DNA of 64,000 nt from assembly GCA_003665825.1 (NCBI GenBank), contig QPFY01000004.1:434001-498000 (forward strand). Direction: 5' to 3'. Each line of letters starts with the position of its first letter. The first letter of the stretch is position 1. The notes under the pieces were generated by a model. The model was not told the DNA's origin. It saw nothing but the letters and a program-made list of their open reading frames with translations, and searched no databases. The translations under genes were made by a program, and so were the position numbers. The stretch is from Microbotryum silenes-acaulis. Its lineage: Eukaryota > Basidiomycota > Microbotryomycetes > Microbotryales > Microbotryaceae. Below are positions 11,077 through 27,099 of this stretch, piece after piece.

Positions 11077-11759
11077 GGGCGACAGAGGTAGGGAGGCTGC
11101 CAGCGACAGCGATTTCGTCCCGGTTTCGCACCGAGTGGGGGAGTAGTGGGGGTGGGGGCTTCAAAAGTCCAGAGTGAAACATCGACGTTCTTGCTGAACG
11201 AAGCAAGGGGTCGGTGGAATCTTCCACTGAATGGGTTCATAGGATCGAGGATGCAATGGCGCAGATTTTGGACCTCAGTGATCGCTTTGATCCATATTCC
11301 CTTGGGTCGATGACTCGAATACAACTAACTACCCGATGGCCTCAGCTGGTACGGGCCAGCGCCGGGCCCGGCGGTAGGAGTCTGGGAAGAGCATACCTTT
11401 TACTCACCAAAGCGGCCACTTCATCCTGAAAGCGATTTTGGCGCGGGCGCTCCTGCCGACGTTCCCCTGCGTGCATGTATGGGAGCGCGATCCGCAAGTC
11501 GGGTGGAAAGATTAGCCGATCGTGGCGCAGTCCGGAAGCGCGGCCTTGGGATCTGCTCGCGACGGTTCTTCTGCCTCGGATAGCCGGCACTCGGGTTCAA
11601 GCATTGCCTAGAAGTTAACCAGCGGCTTCCGTCTTGGCGCTCTTGCCATCCTTCCATCACCACCTGGACGTCTCTTTTGCTTGCTCTTTCCCATCTTGCC
11701 TCGACTGCACACCTAACTGCTAGCTCGACTTGAACTCCCACGTCCCAACTCTCGAAATC

Positions 11760-13321
11760 ATGTCTTCGCCTCAGCAACGTCTCGCCCAAGTCTCGGGAGC
11801 CATCTCGGGATCGTACCCTCAGGGTCTCTTGAAGGATGAGGTGGTCATCATCACCGGTGTAAGTAGCCCGCGTGCACTACAAGATCTGGATGACGCTATT
11901 GTAGTCTACGATATTCGTTGTCTCTCCGCGGCGCGGCAGAGTGATCACCGCTCGTCTACAACTGAAGTGCCGCGGCTCCACTTGGCACACACCCCACAAG
12001 CGAGCCCTTCCCTCGAGGCACCATCGCTGACAGCTTGCGTTTTCTCCCTCCAGGCCGCCCAAGGTATCGGAAAAGCATGTGCCTTAACTTTTGCTCGTGA
12101 GGGTGCCAAGGTTGTCGTTTCAGATCTTGACGAGAGTCAGTCCACAGCCCACATCTCCGCGGCAACGACCGCTCCGCTGAAAAAAGCGACTGATCATCAT
12201 CCCATCACACCCTCTACAGAGAAGGCGCAGATCGTTGTTGACGAAATCAAGGCGTCTGGTGGAGATGCGATCGCCGTTGGGGGTGATGTCACTGCCGATG
12301 AATTTCCCAAAAGGCTCATCACGGCCACGATCGAGTGAGTGCAGAGTCCTGTTCCACTCAGGAGATAGGACACGAGACCGAGTACGAGGTACCTGACCTC
12401 TTGGACGATAACCCCTTGCCTCCTCAGTGCTTACGGCAAGATCAACCACATCGTCAACAACGCTGGCTTCACGTTCGACAAAATGCTCCACACCATGACC
12501 AACGACGCTTTTGAGCTGATCCTCAAGGTGCACCTCTCGGCCCCCTTCCGCATCGTCCGAGAGGCCGCCCCGTACCTGCGCGCCAAGGATCCCAAGGTCA
12601 TTGCGACCAACCGATCCATCGTCAACATCTCATCGATCGCCGGTCTCCACGGCAACGTCGGCCAGACCAACTACGCTACGGCCAAGTCCGGTATTCTTGG
12701 CTTCACCAAGACCGTTGCCAAGGAGTGGGGTATGTGATTCCTCTAGCCTCCTCGAAGAGCTCACTCGTCTGCTGACATCGCCCATGTTGCATAACCCACA
12801 GGTGCGTTTAACGTCCGCTGCAACGCCGTTGCCTTTGGCTACATTCTCTCGCGCTTGACCCGTGAGTCTAAAGACTCGATCTCAAGACAGGACATGGAGT
12901 GCTGAACAGGGCTCGTTCCGCCGCTTCTTTGCTGCAGAGGCCAAGGAACTCGGCGAGACGATTGAAGTCGCCGGACAAAAGATTGCCCTCGGTATCCCGA
13001 CTGGCGGCAAGAAGCAAGAAGGGCCGGTTCCGGGGTGCGTCCGAGTGAAATCGATCTCCTAAAGATAATTCGGCCCCTGACGACCTCCCAACTCCTTTCG
13101 CAGGATTCCTCTTGGTCGACCCGGAACGGCCCAAGAGGCAGCGAACGGTGTCCTTTTCCTCATCTCCCCCTTGGCTTCGTACGTCACGGGTCACACACTT
13201 GAGGTGAGTGTCTTGAGTCGCCCGACCACTTTCGTTCCAGTTCGTTCCACCCGTGCGCGGAACTAATGATGTGGCTGTTTGATGGCTGCTGTTCCAGGTC
13301 ACCGCCGGTAACGGTATCTAG
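11760..13321 (+). CDS. short-chain dehydrogenase/reductase, FabG-like
   Basis: Predicted NAD(P)-dependent 3-oxoacyl-(ACP) reductase-type SDR. Exons: 11760-11858, 12054-12135, 12220-12334, 12428-12729, 12802-12861, 12938-13034, 13104-13203, 13298-13321; 292 aa with all phases consistent. The nucleotide-binding motif is split by intron 1 (VVIITG then [10 protein letters not shown]). Then come GGDVTADE, the NNAG motif ([11 protein letters not shown]), catalytic Ser in [12 protein letters not shown] and YxxxK in NYATAKSG. The C-terminus reads [19 protein letters not shown] and [17 protein letters not shown] segment at about 220-250 ([20 protein letters not shown]) is the insertion seen in fungal members of this group. 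Seven introns in a 292-aa protein and an 8-codon last exon are notable. The physiological substrate is not evident. Confidence 0.9.
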
Positions 13322-13848
13322 CGAGGGTACCTACCCGTGCAATCACTTCCTGTAAGAAAAACATTATGTAAAGCAACCGGCAGTATGAGGTTATACAGAT
13401 CGAGCGGGAGCGGCCCTGCCCCTATAGGAGGTGATTTTCGCGAATTTCTTCTAGCCCGCAAAGAGAGTTATTCTGGCTGTCACAAGTGGAGGCCACTAGT
13501 GCTAGCCTCAATTACATGAAAGCTGGTTGGGGAAGAAGAACCTACTGCTGAGCTCGATATAAGCTGGGCTAAGCTGTAGCGGAGCATTTAGTCCGGCGCA
13601 TTACCAGGGCGCGCTTAACCCCCCAGTCGAGCGGCTCAACCTCGACAGACCTCGACACTCGCGGCGCGCCTTCGAATCGCCCTTTATCTTTAGTACAGGC
13701 GCTCCCACAAAGGCCCCCAAGACTGCAGAGCGCGACACGCCAAGTCTCGCAGAGTCTCGCCAACTCTCGCCAAGTCAGGCGGCCGCCGTGCCCGGGGGGA
13801 CATTTGTTTCCTGACTTTATCACTGCGACGTGCAGGATCGATACGGCC
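13322..13848. other. intergenic, WD40 gene promoter side
   Basis: About 0.5 kb between the reductase stop and the WD40 start. It includes several near-repeats of CTCGCCAA/GTCTCGC between about 13736 and 13776, close to the WD40 gene. No coding exon is seen. Confidence 0.5.
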
Positions 13849-15961
<2,113 letters not shown>

Positions 15962-16082
15962 TCTTCTGTAGGAGCCAGTAGTTCACCCACGCTGATGTAG
16001 ATCCCGATGAAGCAAGGCTTGGCAGAACATGGAAGAATTACAACAAAAGCTTTCCAAAACGAACACATCCAGAAACACGCAT

Positions 16083-18257
<2,175 letters not shown>

Positions 18258-18676
18258 CGTGGAGCAGAGCGAGAGCGGGAGCGGGCACCGGCGCGACTTT
18301 GCAGCGGGGCGTGGATCGGGGATCGGGATCTGCTGATGTTGCAGAGGCTTGGGCTGGGTGGGTGGGACTGGAGGCGGGTTGTCCGAGGATCTGAGATTGG
18401 AGGGTGTTGACTGTCCCGAGTTGCCGACGATGAAAGCGAAAGAGAATGGAGCTGAGCGTGGCTTCGCAACGGCGCCTTGGACTGTCCCGATCACACGCCA
18501 ATTCCAATTCCAATTAGGCGTCGGGGCTATCTCGGTGGATTTGTGCCGCTTTTTTCATAGCGCGAGATATCAAACTCGATCACGAATTCACAATTTTGTA
18601 TTGGATTTTTACATGTTTTTTGTTTGTTTTTCATACATTTTACACTCCATCCTCCCCGTCCCCTACCGTTTCAAGT

Positions 18677-19173
18677 TCAAGCGGAGGATTCTGTCGCATC
18701 CTCTGGACCCGACCCCGGCACGAGCATGCACACGTTGTTGCCGTTCAACAAGGTCGATCCGGTCAATTTGGTCGCGATGCGTTCGCCTGTTGGTGTGGTT
18801 TCACTGTTGTGATCAAGGACAGAGCAATTAGCACGGGTTTGGGTGGGTGCCAGAGGGTGGGTGAGGTGAAGCGTTTCCTGGGGGAGCGCACTATTCGGTA
18901 ACATCGTCCAGAACCATGTCTGTCACCACGATGATCAGTCCCAGTGGCCTTCTTCCTCAAGTGGTGTCGGTGCACTCACTAACGTAATCATCAAAGCCCA
19001 ATAAAGTGCCCGTAAACTCTCGTTCTATCATCGTCCCCACCGGAGCAGAGTCAACTGATCAGCTCAGACACTCGGTACGTAGAAAGAAATCTCTAACCTG
19101 TCTTCATGATGACCCAGATCTTGGACCCGATCGCCTTGTCGATCAGTTCCAACGGCAACGTCGTCGAGCTCAT
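18677..19173 (-). CDS. LSM5: U6 snRNA-associated Sm-like protein LSm5
   Basis: Subunit of the LSm1-7/LSm2-8 rings (mRNA decay and U6 snRNP). Four exons: 19173-19098, 19054-18980, 18919-18892, 18803-18677; 101 aa, in frame throughout. Reads MSSTTLPLELIDKAIGSKIW, VIMKT, then GTLLGFDDYVNMVLDDVTEY (Sm1 motif, split by two introns) and LLNGNNVCMLVPG (Sm2 motif). The length and the DDVTEYE signature separate LSm5 from other LSm proteins. Exon 3 is only 28 nt. Its start faces that of the PPM phosphatase gene across about 360 bp. Confidence 0.95.
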
Positions 19174-19536
19174 CGTCAACGGTGAACAAAGGAGAGAGGC
19201 TGTAATGTACTCGCATCAGGGTGTCAGCTTGCAGTACAGTGCAGACTACTTTGAAAGGGTCTCTTACGTGATCGTGATCGTGATGTGTGGGAAGACGTGC
19301 GAGTGTACGTAAGAGATACGCCAAGGGCAAGGTGTTGGGTGTCGAAAAACAGCGCGTCACTGGTCTATAATCCAATTTGCTCATTACAAACTCCGGACCG
19401 ACCTGGACCGACCCGGACCGGGCGCCATCCTTCCTTTTCGTGGTTTGCAAAGCTTCCCCGAAGAATCACCGCCCCAACACGCACACATTGAAGGTGTTCA
19501 CATGATCCCGTGAGCGACGCCCTGATTCCAAGAACG
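19174..19536. promoter_or_regulatory. divergent intergenic region LSM5 / PPM phosphatase
   Basis: The 363-bp gap between two start codons that face away from each other, so it must carry both promoters. No TATA box or named factor site stands out to me. Confidence 0.4.
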
Positions 19537-21606
19537 ATGCGATGCAGATGTGAGCCTACCCAACTCGTACTCGTCCCCCCTCGAACACGAACACGAGCAC
19601 GACGATCTGTCGTTTCTCCCCACTCCTTCACGACCGCGCTCGCTTCCCCACTATGGACGAGCGGCTCACCCACCGTAACAGCGACCGCGTTCGGGAGTGC
19701 ACCCAGCCCCGTTTCGAGTAGGGCTTTGAGTACGGTCCAACAGTTCAGGACCGCGAATGGAAATATCAAGGTTGACCTTGTGAGTCGGAGAAAGCTTCTT
19801 GCGTAACGGGCCACATGAGATGAAACGGATATCCCGAGGCGTGAAAGGTGGCGTGGGCTTCGCGGGGTGCAAGGTCGGTACAAATCGTACATCCAGAACA
19901 ATCCGGTCCCGGTCGAACGTACACGGTGGCGACACTCGATGAGCCCCCTTCGCGAGACCAGAGCTCGCCTCGCCTCCCCCCGCCTCGCCTCCCCCACGAC
20001 CCGGCTTCTACTCACCTCGACCATGCGCATGCTCTCATTGGAGCATCAAACCCTGTCCTTCATCTCTCATGAGCTGATCAACTTCTCCTCGCCTCCCCTC
20101 CTCCTTCACCGTCATCAGAAAAACAAGCACACGATCGGCATCGCCCAGTCCCGAGGAGAAAGGCCGTACGTCCTCAATCTCACTCTGACCCACCGAGAAG
20201 CCCCGTCAGGACGTCGACCACCTCAAGTCCCTATACTCACACCATATCATGTCTGTTTTTTTATTTCACGGATCAGCTACCAAGAAGATGCCTACTCGGT
20301 CGCTTCGTTGAGTCTACCGCAGCACGCACTCAAGAGGAATTTGATCAATGTCAAACAAGGTCCGTTACCGAGTTCGGTACCGTAGTAAATCGAGTGGAGA
20401 GCAGACCTAATCCAGCCCAATGTTTGACTGTTTCCCAGGTGCGGGCTGGAATAACGATACGTTGGAAGGATTTGCCAAAGAGAACGAGGAAGGGCAAGAA
20501 CGGTTACGACAAGTCGCCTGCTTCGGAGTATTCGATGGGTAAGCTAACAGGCTGCGCAAACCCTGTCCCAAAAACCTCCCCGAAACCTGAACCCCCCCCC
20601 CCCCATCCCCTTCACCTCCCTCAGCCACGGCGGCAACCAAGTCGCCAAGTACCTCGAAGCCCACCTCGCGAAACGTTTAGAAGACTGTTCCGTATCCGAC
20701 ATCACGCCGACCATATCCAAATACCGTGCACTAGGAGGTTATCTTCGTCGATACCGCGGTGGTATTCTAGATCGATTCCGACCCAACGCTGGGTCCAACA
20801 TCATTGAGATCGATCCGAAAGCGAAAACACCTTCCGTCGAATCGACAACTGCAGTCACTGCGGCTGCTGTTGCGTCGGTGGAATCGAACGAACTCAAATT
20901 GGGTTTGGACGATATGTGCATTTTAACGTTCCTCATGATCGATAATGAGATCTTGGCGGACAAGACCAAAGCCAAAGTTGGATCCGTGGCTACACTAGCC
21001 TTATTACATTCGCTCGACCTCCCCCACGCTCTACCTTTTTACGCCTCTCAACAACTCAGTCTCACCATCGCCCATTTAGGCGATACGCGCGCGATCCTCG
21101 CTTCCTCTTCCTCAGGTCGAGCCAAAGCGCTTACAGAAACCCACCACGCCGATTCGCGTATCGAATCCGAACGATTGCGTCAATCGGGAACGGGTCTCGT
21201 CACCGATTCATTCGGTGAATCACGTTGGGGAGGTACCTTGGCGAATACTCGAGGTTTGGGTGATGGTGAATTTAAAACTTTGGGAGTGATAGGTGAACCG
21301 GAAGTTCATTCGATCGTTCTAAAAGCCGCCGAATGGAGTTTCTTCGTACTCGTTTCGGATGGTGTGACGGACGTCATGTCCGATCAAGAGATCGTTGATC
21401 TCGTACGTGGAGTCAAAGATCCACACGAAGCGGCGAAGAGGATCGTAGATTTTGCGGAGCAAGTCGGCGCAGAGGATAATTTGACTTGTTTGGTGGTACC
21501 ACTTTTGGGTTGGGGCAAGATGGGTGGGGTCGACGTGAGTGCTTCGAGGAGGGAGTATAGGTTGGGTCAAGCGCAAGGGACTAGTAGTCGGCAAAAGAGA
21601 ATGTAG
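19537..21606 (+). CDS. PPM-type (PP2C) Ser/Thr phosphatase, probably mitochondrial
   Basis: Predicted Mg/Mn-dependent phosphatase, closest in layout to yeast Ptc6/Ptc5-type mitochondrial PP2Cs. Secure exons: 20119-20165, 20277-20359, 20439-20538, 20625-21606. They read IGIAQSRGERPYQEDAYSV, then VACFGVFDGHGGNQVAKYL with the metal Asp and DGHGG split by an intron, ATLALLHSLD, IAHLGDTRAIL, ESRWGGTLANTRGLGDGEFK, FFVLVSDGVTDVMSDQEIV and GAEDNLTCLVVPL. The first exon, from ATG 19537, is rich in Arg, Ser and Thr with almost no acidic residue, as in a mitochondrial presequence. How that exon joins to 20119 is unresolved; the segment 19815-19920 (GPHEMKRISRG) probably supplies one more exon. Intron 4 carries a C13-14 tract next to its acceptor. 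Confidence 0.85.
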
Positions 21607-21997
21607 AGTTTCGGCCAAAGGGAGCGATGTTTTTAATTGGATTGGAATTGGGTAGATTGAATTTCGTCGGGTAGAGATGAGTGAAGTGGGATTCTGGAAT
21701 TGCCAACAGTTGTGCTATTAGATGATACGGGATGCGAGTGAGGAATTGGAGATGGTGAGGTGGGAGGGAATGCAGAAATGCTCTAAAGATAGAAGATAAT
21801 ACATCTTTGGATTGAGAGAGAGAAATGAGTGGTGCAGACAGACATGTTGAGAGTAGGGATTGATAAAAAGTTGATACAAACCGCGAAGAATGGAACGGAT
21901 GCCTCGAGCTTAGGAGATGAGGTTGGGAGGGAACGAGTGGTGATGCGATGCTGACAAAGCCGTGAGGCGACGACACCAAGTCGAATCAAACTTTTGA
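21607..21997. other. convergent 3' intergenic region
   Basis: The 391-bp spacer between the stop codons of the phosphatase (+) and RNR2 (-) genes, A/T- and GA-rich. It should hold both polyadenylation regions. No gene is seen. Confidence 0.5.
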
Positions 21998-23911
21998 TCA
22001 GAACTCAGCCTCAGTGCTAAACTCATGTTCCTTCCTCCTCGAAGACCAACTCCCATCCGCCCCTTCTCGGTTTCCGCCGAACCCGCTCAATTGGTACGAC
22101 GAGACGCGGTTCTCGAAGAAATTGGCTTTGCGTTCGAGCGAGATGGATTCCATGAACTGTATCGTGGAGAGGCGTGGGGAGGATCAGTCGGATTGACCGG
22201 GGGCAGAAAATTTGTGAAGAAGAGGAGAACTTACGTCGAGTGAGTTGGGCGTGCCGTAAATCTTGTCGAATCCGAGTGAGACGACCAAGCGATCGGCGAC
22301 GAATTCAATGTACCTACGTTCCAAACAATTCAGTAGCTGACCCAACGAACTCTCATCCTGCTCGCCGCCGGAACACTCACTTGCAAGCCAACCCCGAATT
22401 CATACCAATCAACGCCACAGGCAGAGCCTCGGTCAAGAACTCCTTCTCGATATCAACCGCCTCCTTCACGATCCGATGCACCAATCCTTGACCTGGTCTC
22501 TTGTTCAAATGACTGAACAAGAGGACGGCGAATTCGGTATGAAGACCTTCGTCGCGGGATATGAGCTCGTTGGAGAAAGAGAGGCCAGGCATGAGGCCTC
22601 GTTTTTTGAGCCAAAAGATGGAGGCGAAGGAGCCTGAGTTGAATGGAAGGAAGGGTCAGTCAACTCTCTGATTGGTTGAGGAAAGATTGACTTTGTCTTG
22701 CTCGGACCCACCCGAGAAGAAGATGCCCTCGACGCAAGCGAACGCGATCAAGCGTTCAGCAAAGGTTGATTCCTGGTCCTCGATCCATCTTAATGCCCAA
22801 TCTGCCTTTTTCTTGATGCAAGGCACTGTTGATTCGCCATTTTGAGGGTCAGGTCAACCCGTTCGATCTCCTGCACTCCGAGAACGCTGTCCGAGGGAGG
22901 TGAGAAGACTGACCGGTTTCGATCGCATGGAACAAATGTTGCCTCTCGACGGGGTCCCGGATGTATGTGTCGATCAACAACGAGTACACTTCCGAGTGGA
23001 CGTTCTCCCTATTTGAACAAATCAGCATCCAGATCAGCGATGCTACTCTCTCCGAAAAGCGTTTATCTTTGCTTTGAACTGACATCATGATCTGAAAGCC
23101 ATAAAAGCACCTCGCCTCGGCGAACTGCACCTCACTTGAGAACCTCTCAACCAAGTTCTCATTCACGACCCCATCTGAAGCGGCGAAGAAGGCGAGCACG
23201 TGGGCGATAAAGTAGCGTTCGTCGTTGTTGAGCTTGTGGTGCCAGTCGTGGAGGTCGCTGCCGAGGTCGATCTCTTCGGCGGACCAAAAGGACGCTTGGG
23301 CTTGTTTGTACATGGCCCAAATCTGGGGTGACGAGTGTGTATATGGGTAAGTACGTCTTGTTGTTCATACAGAGCATGTCGTCCTAGACTGACCTCATGG
23401 TACTGTATGGGGAAGAGTACGAAGCGCGACGACGAAGCACTGTCGATTCGATCGGAACACGCCTGCCATCAGTCACCCCACTTCCAAACCCAAGCACCGC
23501 TCTGCAATCAACTCACGCCAACAAGGGTTCGTCCTCGTCATCTTTTTTGGTCAACTTGCGCTCCTGGTCTCGCTCACCCTCCTCCGCCTGATCCCGATCT
23601 GCCCCTTCCCGCTCTTGATCCTCCAAACTTAACCTCTGCAACTCTGCCAAGCGCTCCTCACTCGCTCTGATTTCCTTCCCCTTCCCCTTCCCTTTTCTCT
23701 TTCTAGGTGGTGTAGGCGAAGGGGTCAAAGGGTACCTCTGACCACTCGCGGAGGTCGCAGCGAGGTGCGCCTCCTGGAGTGGCGTCGCTTCCTGATCGGG
23801 TTCGCCCTCGAACGGCGCTGGTGACGGTGACGATGTCGAGTGCTGCCATGTCCCCTTCCGTGGTGGTGTATGAGGTGGCGTATCGTACGTATACGTCGAG
23901 GCCATGATCAT
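21998..23911 (-). CDS. RNR2: ribonucleotide reductase small subunit
   Basis: Class Ia RNR R2 subunit carrying the di-iron/tyrosyl radical cofactor for dNTP synthesis. Exons (minus strand): 23911-23517, 23439-23394, 23322-23084, 23008-22914, 22825-22712, 22633-22381, 22313-22235, 22156-21998; 459 aa, all phases consistent. Motifs: [36 protein letters not shown] (iron ligand), [27 protein letters not shown] (Glu ligand and radical-site region), [55 protein letters not shown], and the C-terminus ending FSTEAEF for docking to R1. The N-terminal 130 residues are a Pro/Ser/charged extension. Two nearby in-frame ATGs (23911, 23905) leave the exact start open. Confidence 0.95.
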
Positions 23912-24262
23912 CGTACTAGGGGGCGAGGGGCGCTGCAAAGTTGAAGTGAAAGGGAAGGCGGACCCGAAAGGGGTAAATGACGAGCAGCGCGGCCTCTCGC
24001 GCGGAAGGATCCATTAGCGATCGAGAAAAAATAAACAATTCGCGCGGACGGGGCGGGGTGAGGCGTCGATCCTTTTTTTGGACCCCCCAAACAATCGATC
24101 TGAAACAGGGGGATGTCAAAGGGAACTTTCAAAATCGCGTTTCATCGTTCACGACCATCCCTCCTCGCGTCCACAGAGATAAAGGATGATAAAGCGCTAA
24201 AAAGTACATCCACCATCTTCTACACCCAATTCTACATCCCTCCACGCTGACACGCCCTCCCC
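23912..24262. promoter_or_regulatory. RNR2 upstream region with repeated TCGCGCGGA
   Basis: A 351-bp gap between the RNR2 start and the ZPR1 stop (both minus strand). The 9-mer TCGCGCGGA occurs twice, near 23997 and 24040, and a third CGCG element (AATCGCGTTT) lies near 24132. CGCG-core sites resemble MBF/E2F-type G1/S elements known to control RNR genes. That they function here is inference. Confidence 0.35.
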
Positions 24263-26155
24263 TCATTCCTTGACCTCAACATGCCCATAATCCTCCGTCT
24301 TCATATCGTTCAAGCCCAACTCCTCATTCTGTTCGTGCGTGCGTTCATAAATTTCCACTGTCATATTCGGATCGACGTCTGGTGCGTAAAGGTTTTGGAT
24401 GTACGAGTTGGACAAGGGGTCGTCGAGTATGACGGTGAATTGCATGCGCGCTTCCATCACCTGTTCGCGACAAGATCCACAACAGCTGTCAACGTCAGTA
24501 TGCCGAACACTCGATAATCGAATCGTACGTACCAACTTCAACTGCTCCAAGAATTTCTTCATCTGATCCGTCTCCCCTACGACCGCCGCGTCCCCCCTTG
24601 CGAAAACCTTCTCGTCCAGCTCCTCGTACACCTGTTGTAAGAGACCTTCCAACGTCGTGAATCGCCCTCCTAATGTCCCCGGGTTCAATTCGAGATCGAT
24701 CTCGGGGATTTCTAAACCGGCCGTATCGGACTGGGAGTGAAGAACGGAGGGAGTCAAGATCAGACAAGAACCGATGAAGGGGTGAAAGGGCGTCCGCTTA
24801 ACTGACCTTTAGGATATCCCGACTTAGATCATCGGCATCATCGACCTTGAGCGTGATCCTGCGTCCCTTCTCGGCCGTCGCACCACCGGACTTGACCTCG
24901 TTGTCCCGGTAGCCACAGTCGTGGCAATTGGTCGACATGATAATGATGTCCTGAGGGAAAGCAAGTCGGGCGTCAGTTTCCGGTTTTCGTTCGACCTGCA
25001 CGCTATACGGGCCTAGGACCCACTTTGAAATGAGGGATGTTGACCGTCTTCATCAAGGTTTCCATCTCACTCCCACACAAAGTGCACGTCCCGGGGAAGC
25101 TCAACACCTCTTCGGGATAATGACTCGTCTCCTTTCCACCGTGGGTCTTGGAAATAGAGTCCGGATCGTCGGGTGCGAGTCCGAGGGATTCGTTCTGCGC
25201 TGGATCTCGTTGGTATTCCCTCTTGGACCACTTGGGGTCGGTCAACCCTCCTTGCGTCTCGATGAAAGAGTTGCCTGCAGGGTCGTCGAGTTTGATCGTA
25301 AAGACGGGCATGGGTCGATCGATCTTGTTGGCCTTGACCTTGACTTGGCCCGTCCCTTGCACCTCTTCCTCTTCCTCTTCAGGATCAACGATCATCCTCA
25401 ACCTCGTCAACCAGGTCTGAATCTTTTCGTACACCTCGGGGTGTTGAATCTTGCGAACCGGTTGATCGTGACCCAAATCACGAATCGTATCCGCAATCAC
25501 GCCTTCGACGGTGGTGAACTGTCCCCTGCCCGCGGGAATTTGCAGTTGGTATTCCGGGATGGTGATGACGCATGAAGGCGATTTGACGAGTTGGCGATCG
25601 AGGTCGGCGCGGGTCGTGATCTTGACGGTGTAGACTGAGCCCAGGGGTTGGATCTCGCCGGCGGATTGAATATCGTTGTTCGTGTAGCCTAGAGGGGATG
25701 AAGGAGAGGCAAAGTTGGAAAAGTGTAGCAGAGCCAGGGTGTATTTCTACGGTAGACTGACCGCAGTGCTCGCATCGGAATGAACAGACAATCACTTCCT
25801 TGAAGTAGGGGATCACGGTCAAGAGCATGCGAGTGATACCCTGCCCCGTGCGAAAGCGAGCGATGACGAAATGAAGAGGATGAGGTCAGCGAACGGGGGA
25901 GAACGAAGCCGACCGAAGGCTAGACTGGATGAGGTATGACTGACCTGCTCGTGGCATTCGTAGCACAAGGATTCAATCACATCGACTGGCATGACAGGGC
26001 ACATACACTGGGATGATCAGCTCCTACAGGTCGTCTCGGGTGTGGCGAAGGCAGCCAGAGTCAGCAGACTGACCAGGTAGATCCCCTGCACCGACGGCTT
26101 CACCAATCGGTCGCCATTGTTCGACGGGTACGTCCTCGGGTTGGAGCGAGGTCAT
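24263..26155 (-). CDS. ZPR1: zinc-finger protein ZPR1
   Basis: Duplicated ZnF-ZPR1 protein; in yeast and animals it binds eEF1A and acts in its folding and in growth control. Exons (minus strand): 26155-26074, 25985-25945, 25840-25762, 25688-25024, 24950-24807, 24730-24533, 24460-24263; 468 aa (yeast Zpr1 486). First module: [20 protein letters not shown] then [20 protein letters not shown] (CxxC pairs). Second module: [20 protein letters not shown] then [19 protein letters not shown]. Each is followed by an alpha-beta domain with matching segments ([12 protein letters not shown] / [12 protein letters not shown] and DDPAGNSFI / [12 protein letters not shown]). Its start faces that of the complex I gene across 272 bp. 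Confidence 0.95.
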
Positions 26156-26427
26156 GTTCGCAGTAAGGGTGGAGTGTTGTGGGTAGGAGGAGGTGCAAGA
26201 GCCGACTGCTCAGGCGCTCAGGGACTTGTCCGACAACAGCCTGAGCGCTTGCGAACGCCCGTTCGAATTGAGCATTACAAATGCGCGATCACTTTGACTG
26301 CTTTGCCGAGTTGTAATGCCCGGTAATGCCCTCCGCTCTCGCACCCCGCCTATGCGCACGGTCGCCCCTCAGCACCACACCTCCTTACACCCAACACATC
26401 ACCACAGCACCCCACAGCAACTCAACC

Positions 26428-27099
26428 ATGTCACGCCTGTTGATGACCTGGGCTCTGACACCCGTGTTGCGCTCTACACCAAAGACCATGATGGGCGCCC
26501 GATCCGCTTCGGGGGGGCAACAGTACAACCCGCCGACTGGCTATCTCTTTGGCGAGAAGGTGCGACCGATGCCTCCTTACCCTTGGTGCTACTCATGAGA
26601 GGATGCTGACGTTGGACTGTATGTCGTACCTCCTCAGCCACCCGCCAAAGGCAGGTCAACGCCAACTGAGCAACCGCGGAGAGGAGCCGGGAAGGCACAG
26701 CGATAACCCCCCCGTACTAACTCCCAACATTGCTTTGCTACCTATATTCACAGGTCAAAAGCGCGTACGAGAGGATTGGGAGTTGATCTTTTACTGGGGG
26801 TTCGGAGGTGGGATCGCCCTCGCGGCCGTGCTCAAGTTCTTCCAACCTGATACGAGGTAAGCACCCAATATGTTGCGCATGACGCTTTTCAACGCGTCCA
26901 TGGCCTGATTCTTGACCGAATATTTGGGTGATGACAGTCTGGAAGGATGGGCACGCAAGGAAGCGAAAGCCAAGATGGTCGCGGCGGGCGAGACGGTCAG
27001 TCGTCTTGATCCCTCCTCGAGAATGGGTAAAGCAGTCGAAGGAATGATCTGATTTCGAAGGTTGCTCTATATTGACAGCCTTCATACACCAAGTCGTAG
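26428..27099 (+). CDS. complex I subunit ESSS/NDUFB11-like
   Basis: Probable accessory subunit of NADH:ubiquinone oxidoreductase, inner mitochondrial membrane. Exons: 26428-26559, 26638-26650, 26754-26856, 26938-26995, 27079-27099; about 108 aa. The N-terminus (MSRLLMTWALTPVLRSTPKT) is Arg/Ser-rich like a targeting sequence. Then PPTGYLFGEK, PPAKGQKRVREDWELIFYWG and a single membrane segment FGGGIALAAVLKFFQPDTR, a pattern typical of fungal ESSS subunits. Exon 2 is a 13-nt microexon. The intron after it needs a GC donor (AAAG/GCAGGT) to keep the frame and has a perfect TACTAAC branch site at 26715. If the last intron is not removed, the protein instead ends at a TGA near 27050. Family assignment is from motif memory only. 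Confidence 0.75.

Larger units (their letters stand above)
9959..11759. other. intergenic, 1.8 kb, no gene supported
   Basis: Between the divergent IST3 and short-chain reductase starts. A long open frame on the minus strand (10704-11324) runs through a microsatellite and has no family resemblance, so I do not call it. Two simple-repeat features are listed separately. The final 150 bases are CT-rich, a likely promoter or leader of the reductase. Confidence 0.45.

Noticed and set aside
10704..11324. 206-codon minus-strand open frame
   Set aside because: It runs through the TGTATGCA microsatellite (reading HMHTHAYTCIHVHT) and has no coherent domain; long chance frames are common in this GC-rich DNA.
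19365..20030. 221-codon minus-strand frame opposite the PPM phosphatase 5' region
   Set aside because: It overlaps the LSM5 promoter and the phosphatase first exon and shows no family motif. I considered it as an alternative gene but the presequence reading on the plus strand is better supported.
26316..26609. 97-codon frame overlapping the complex I subunit first exon
   Set aside because: It is in another frame; the frame from 26428 splices into the conserved GQKRVREDWE segment and this one does not.
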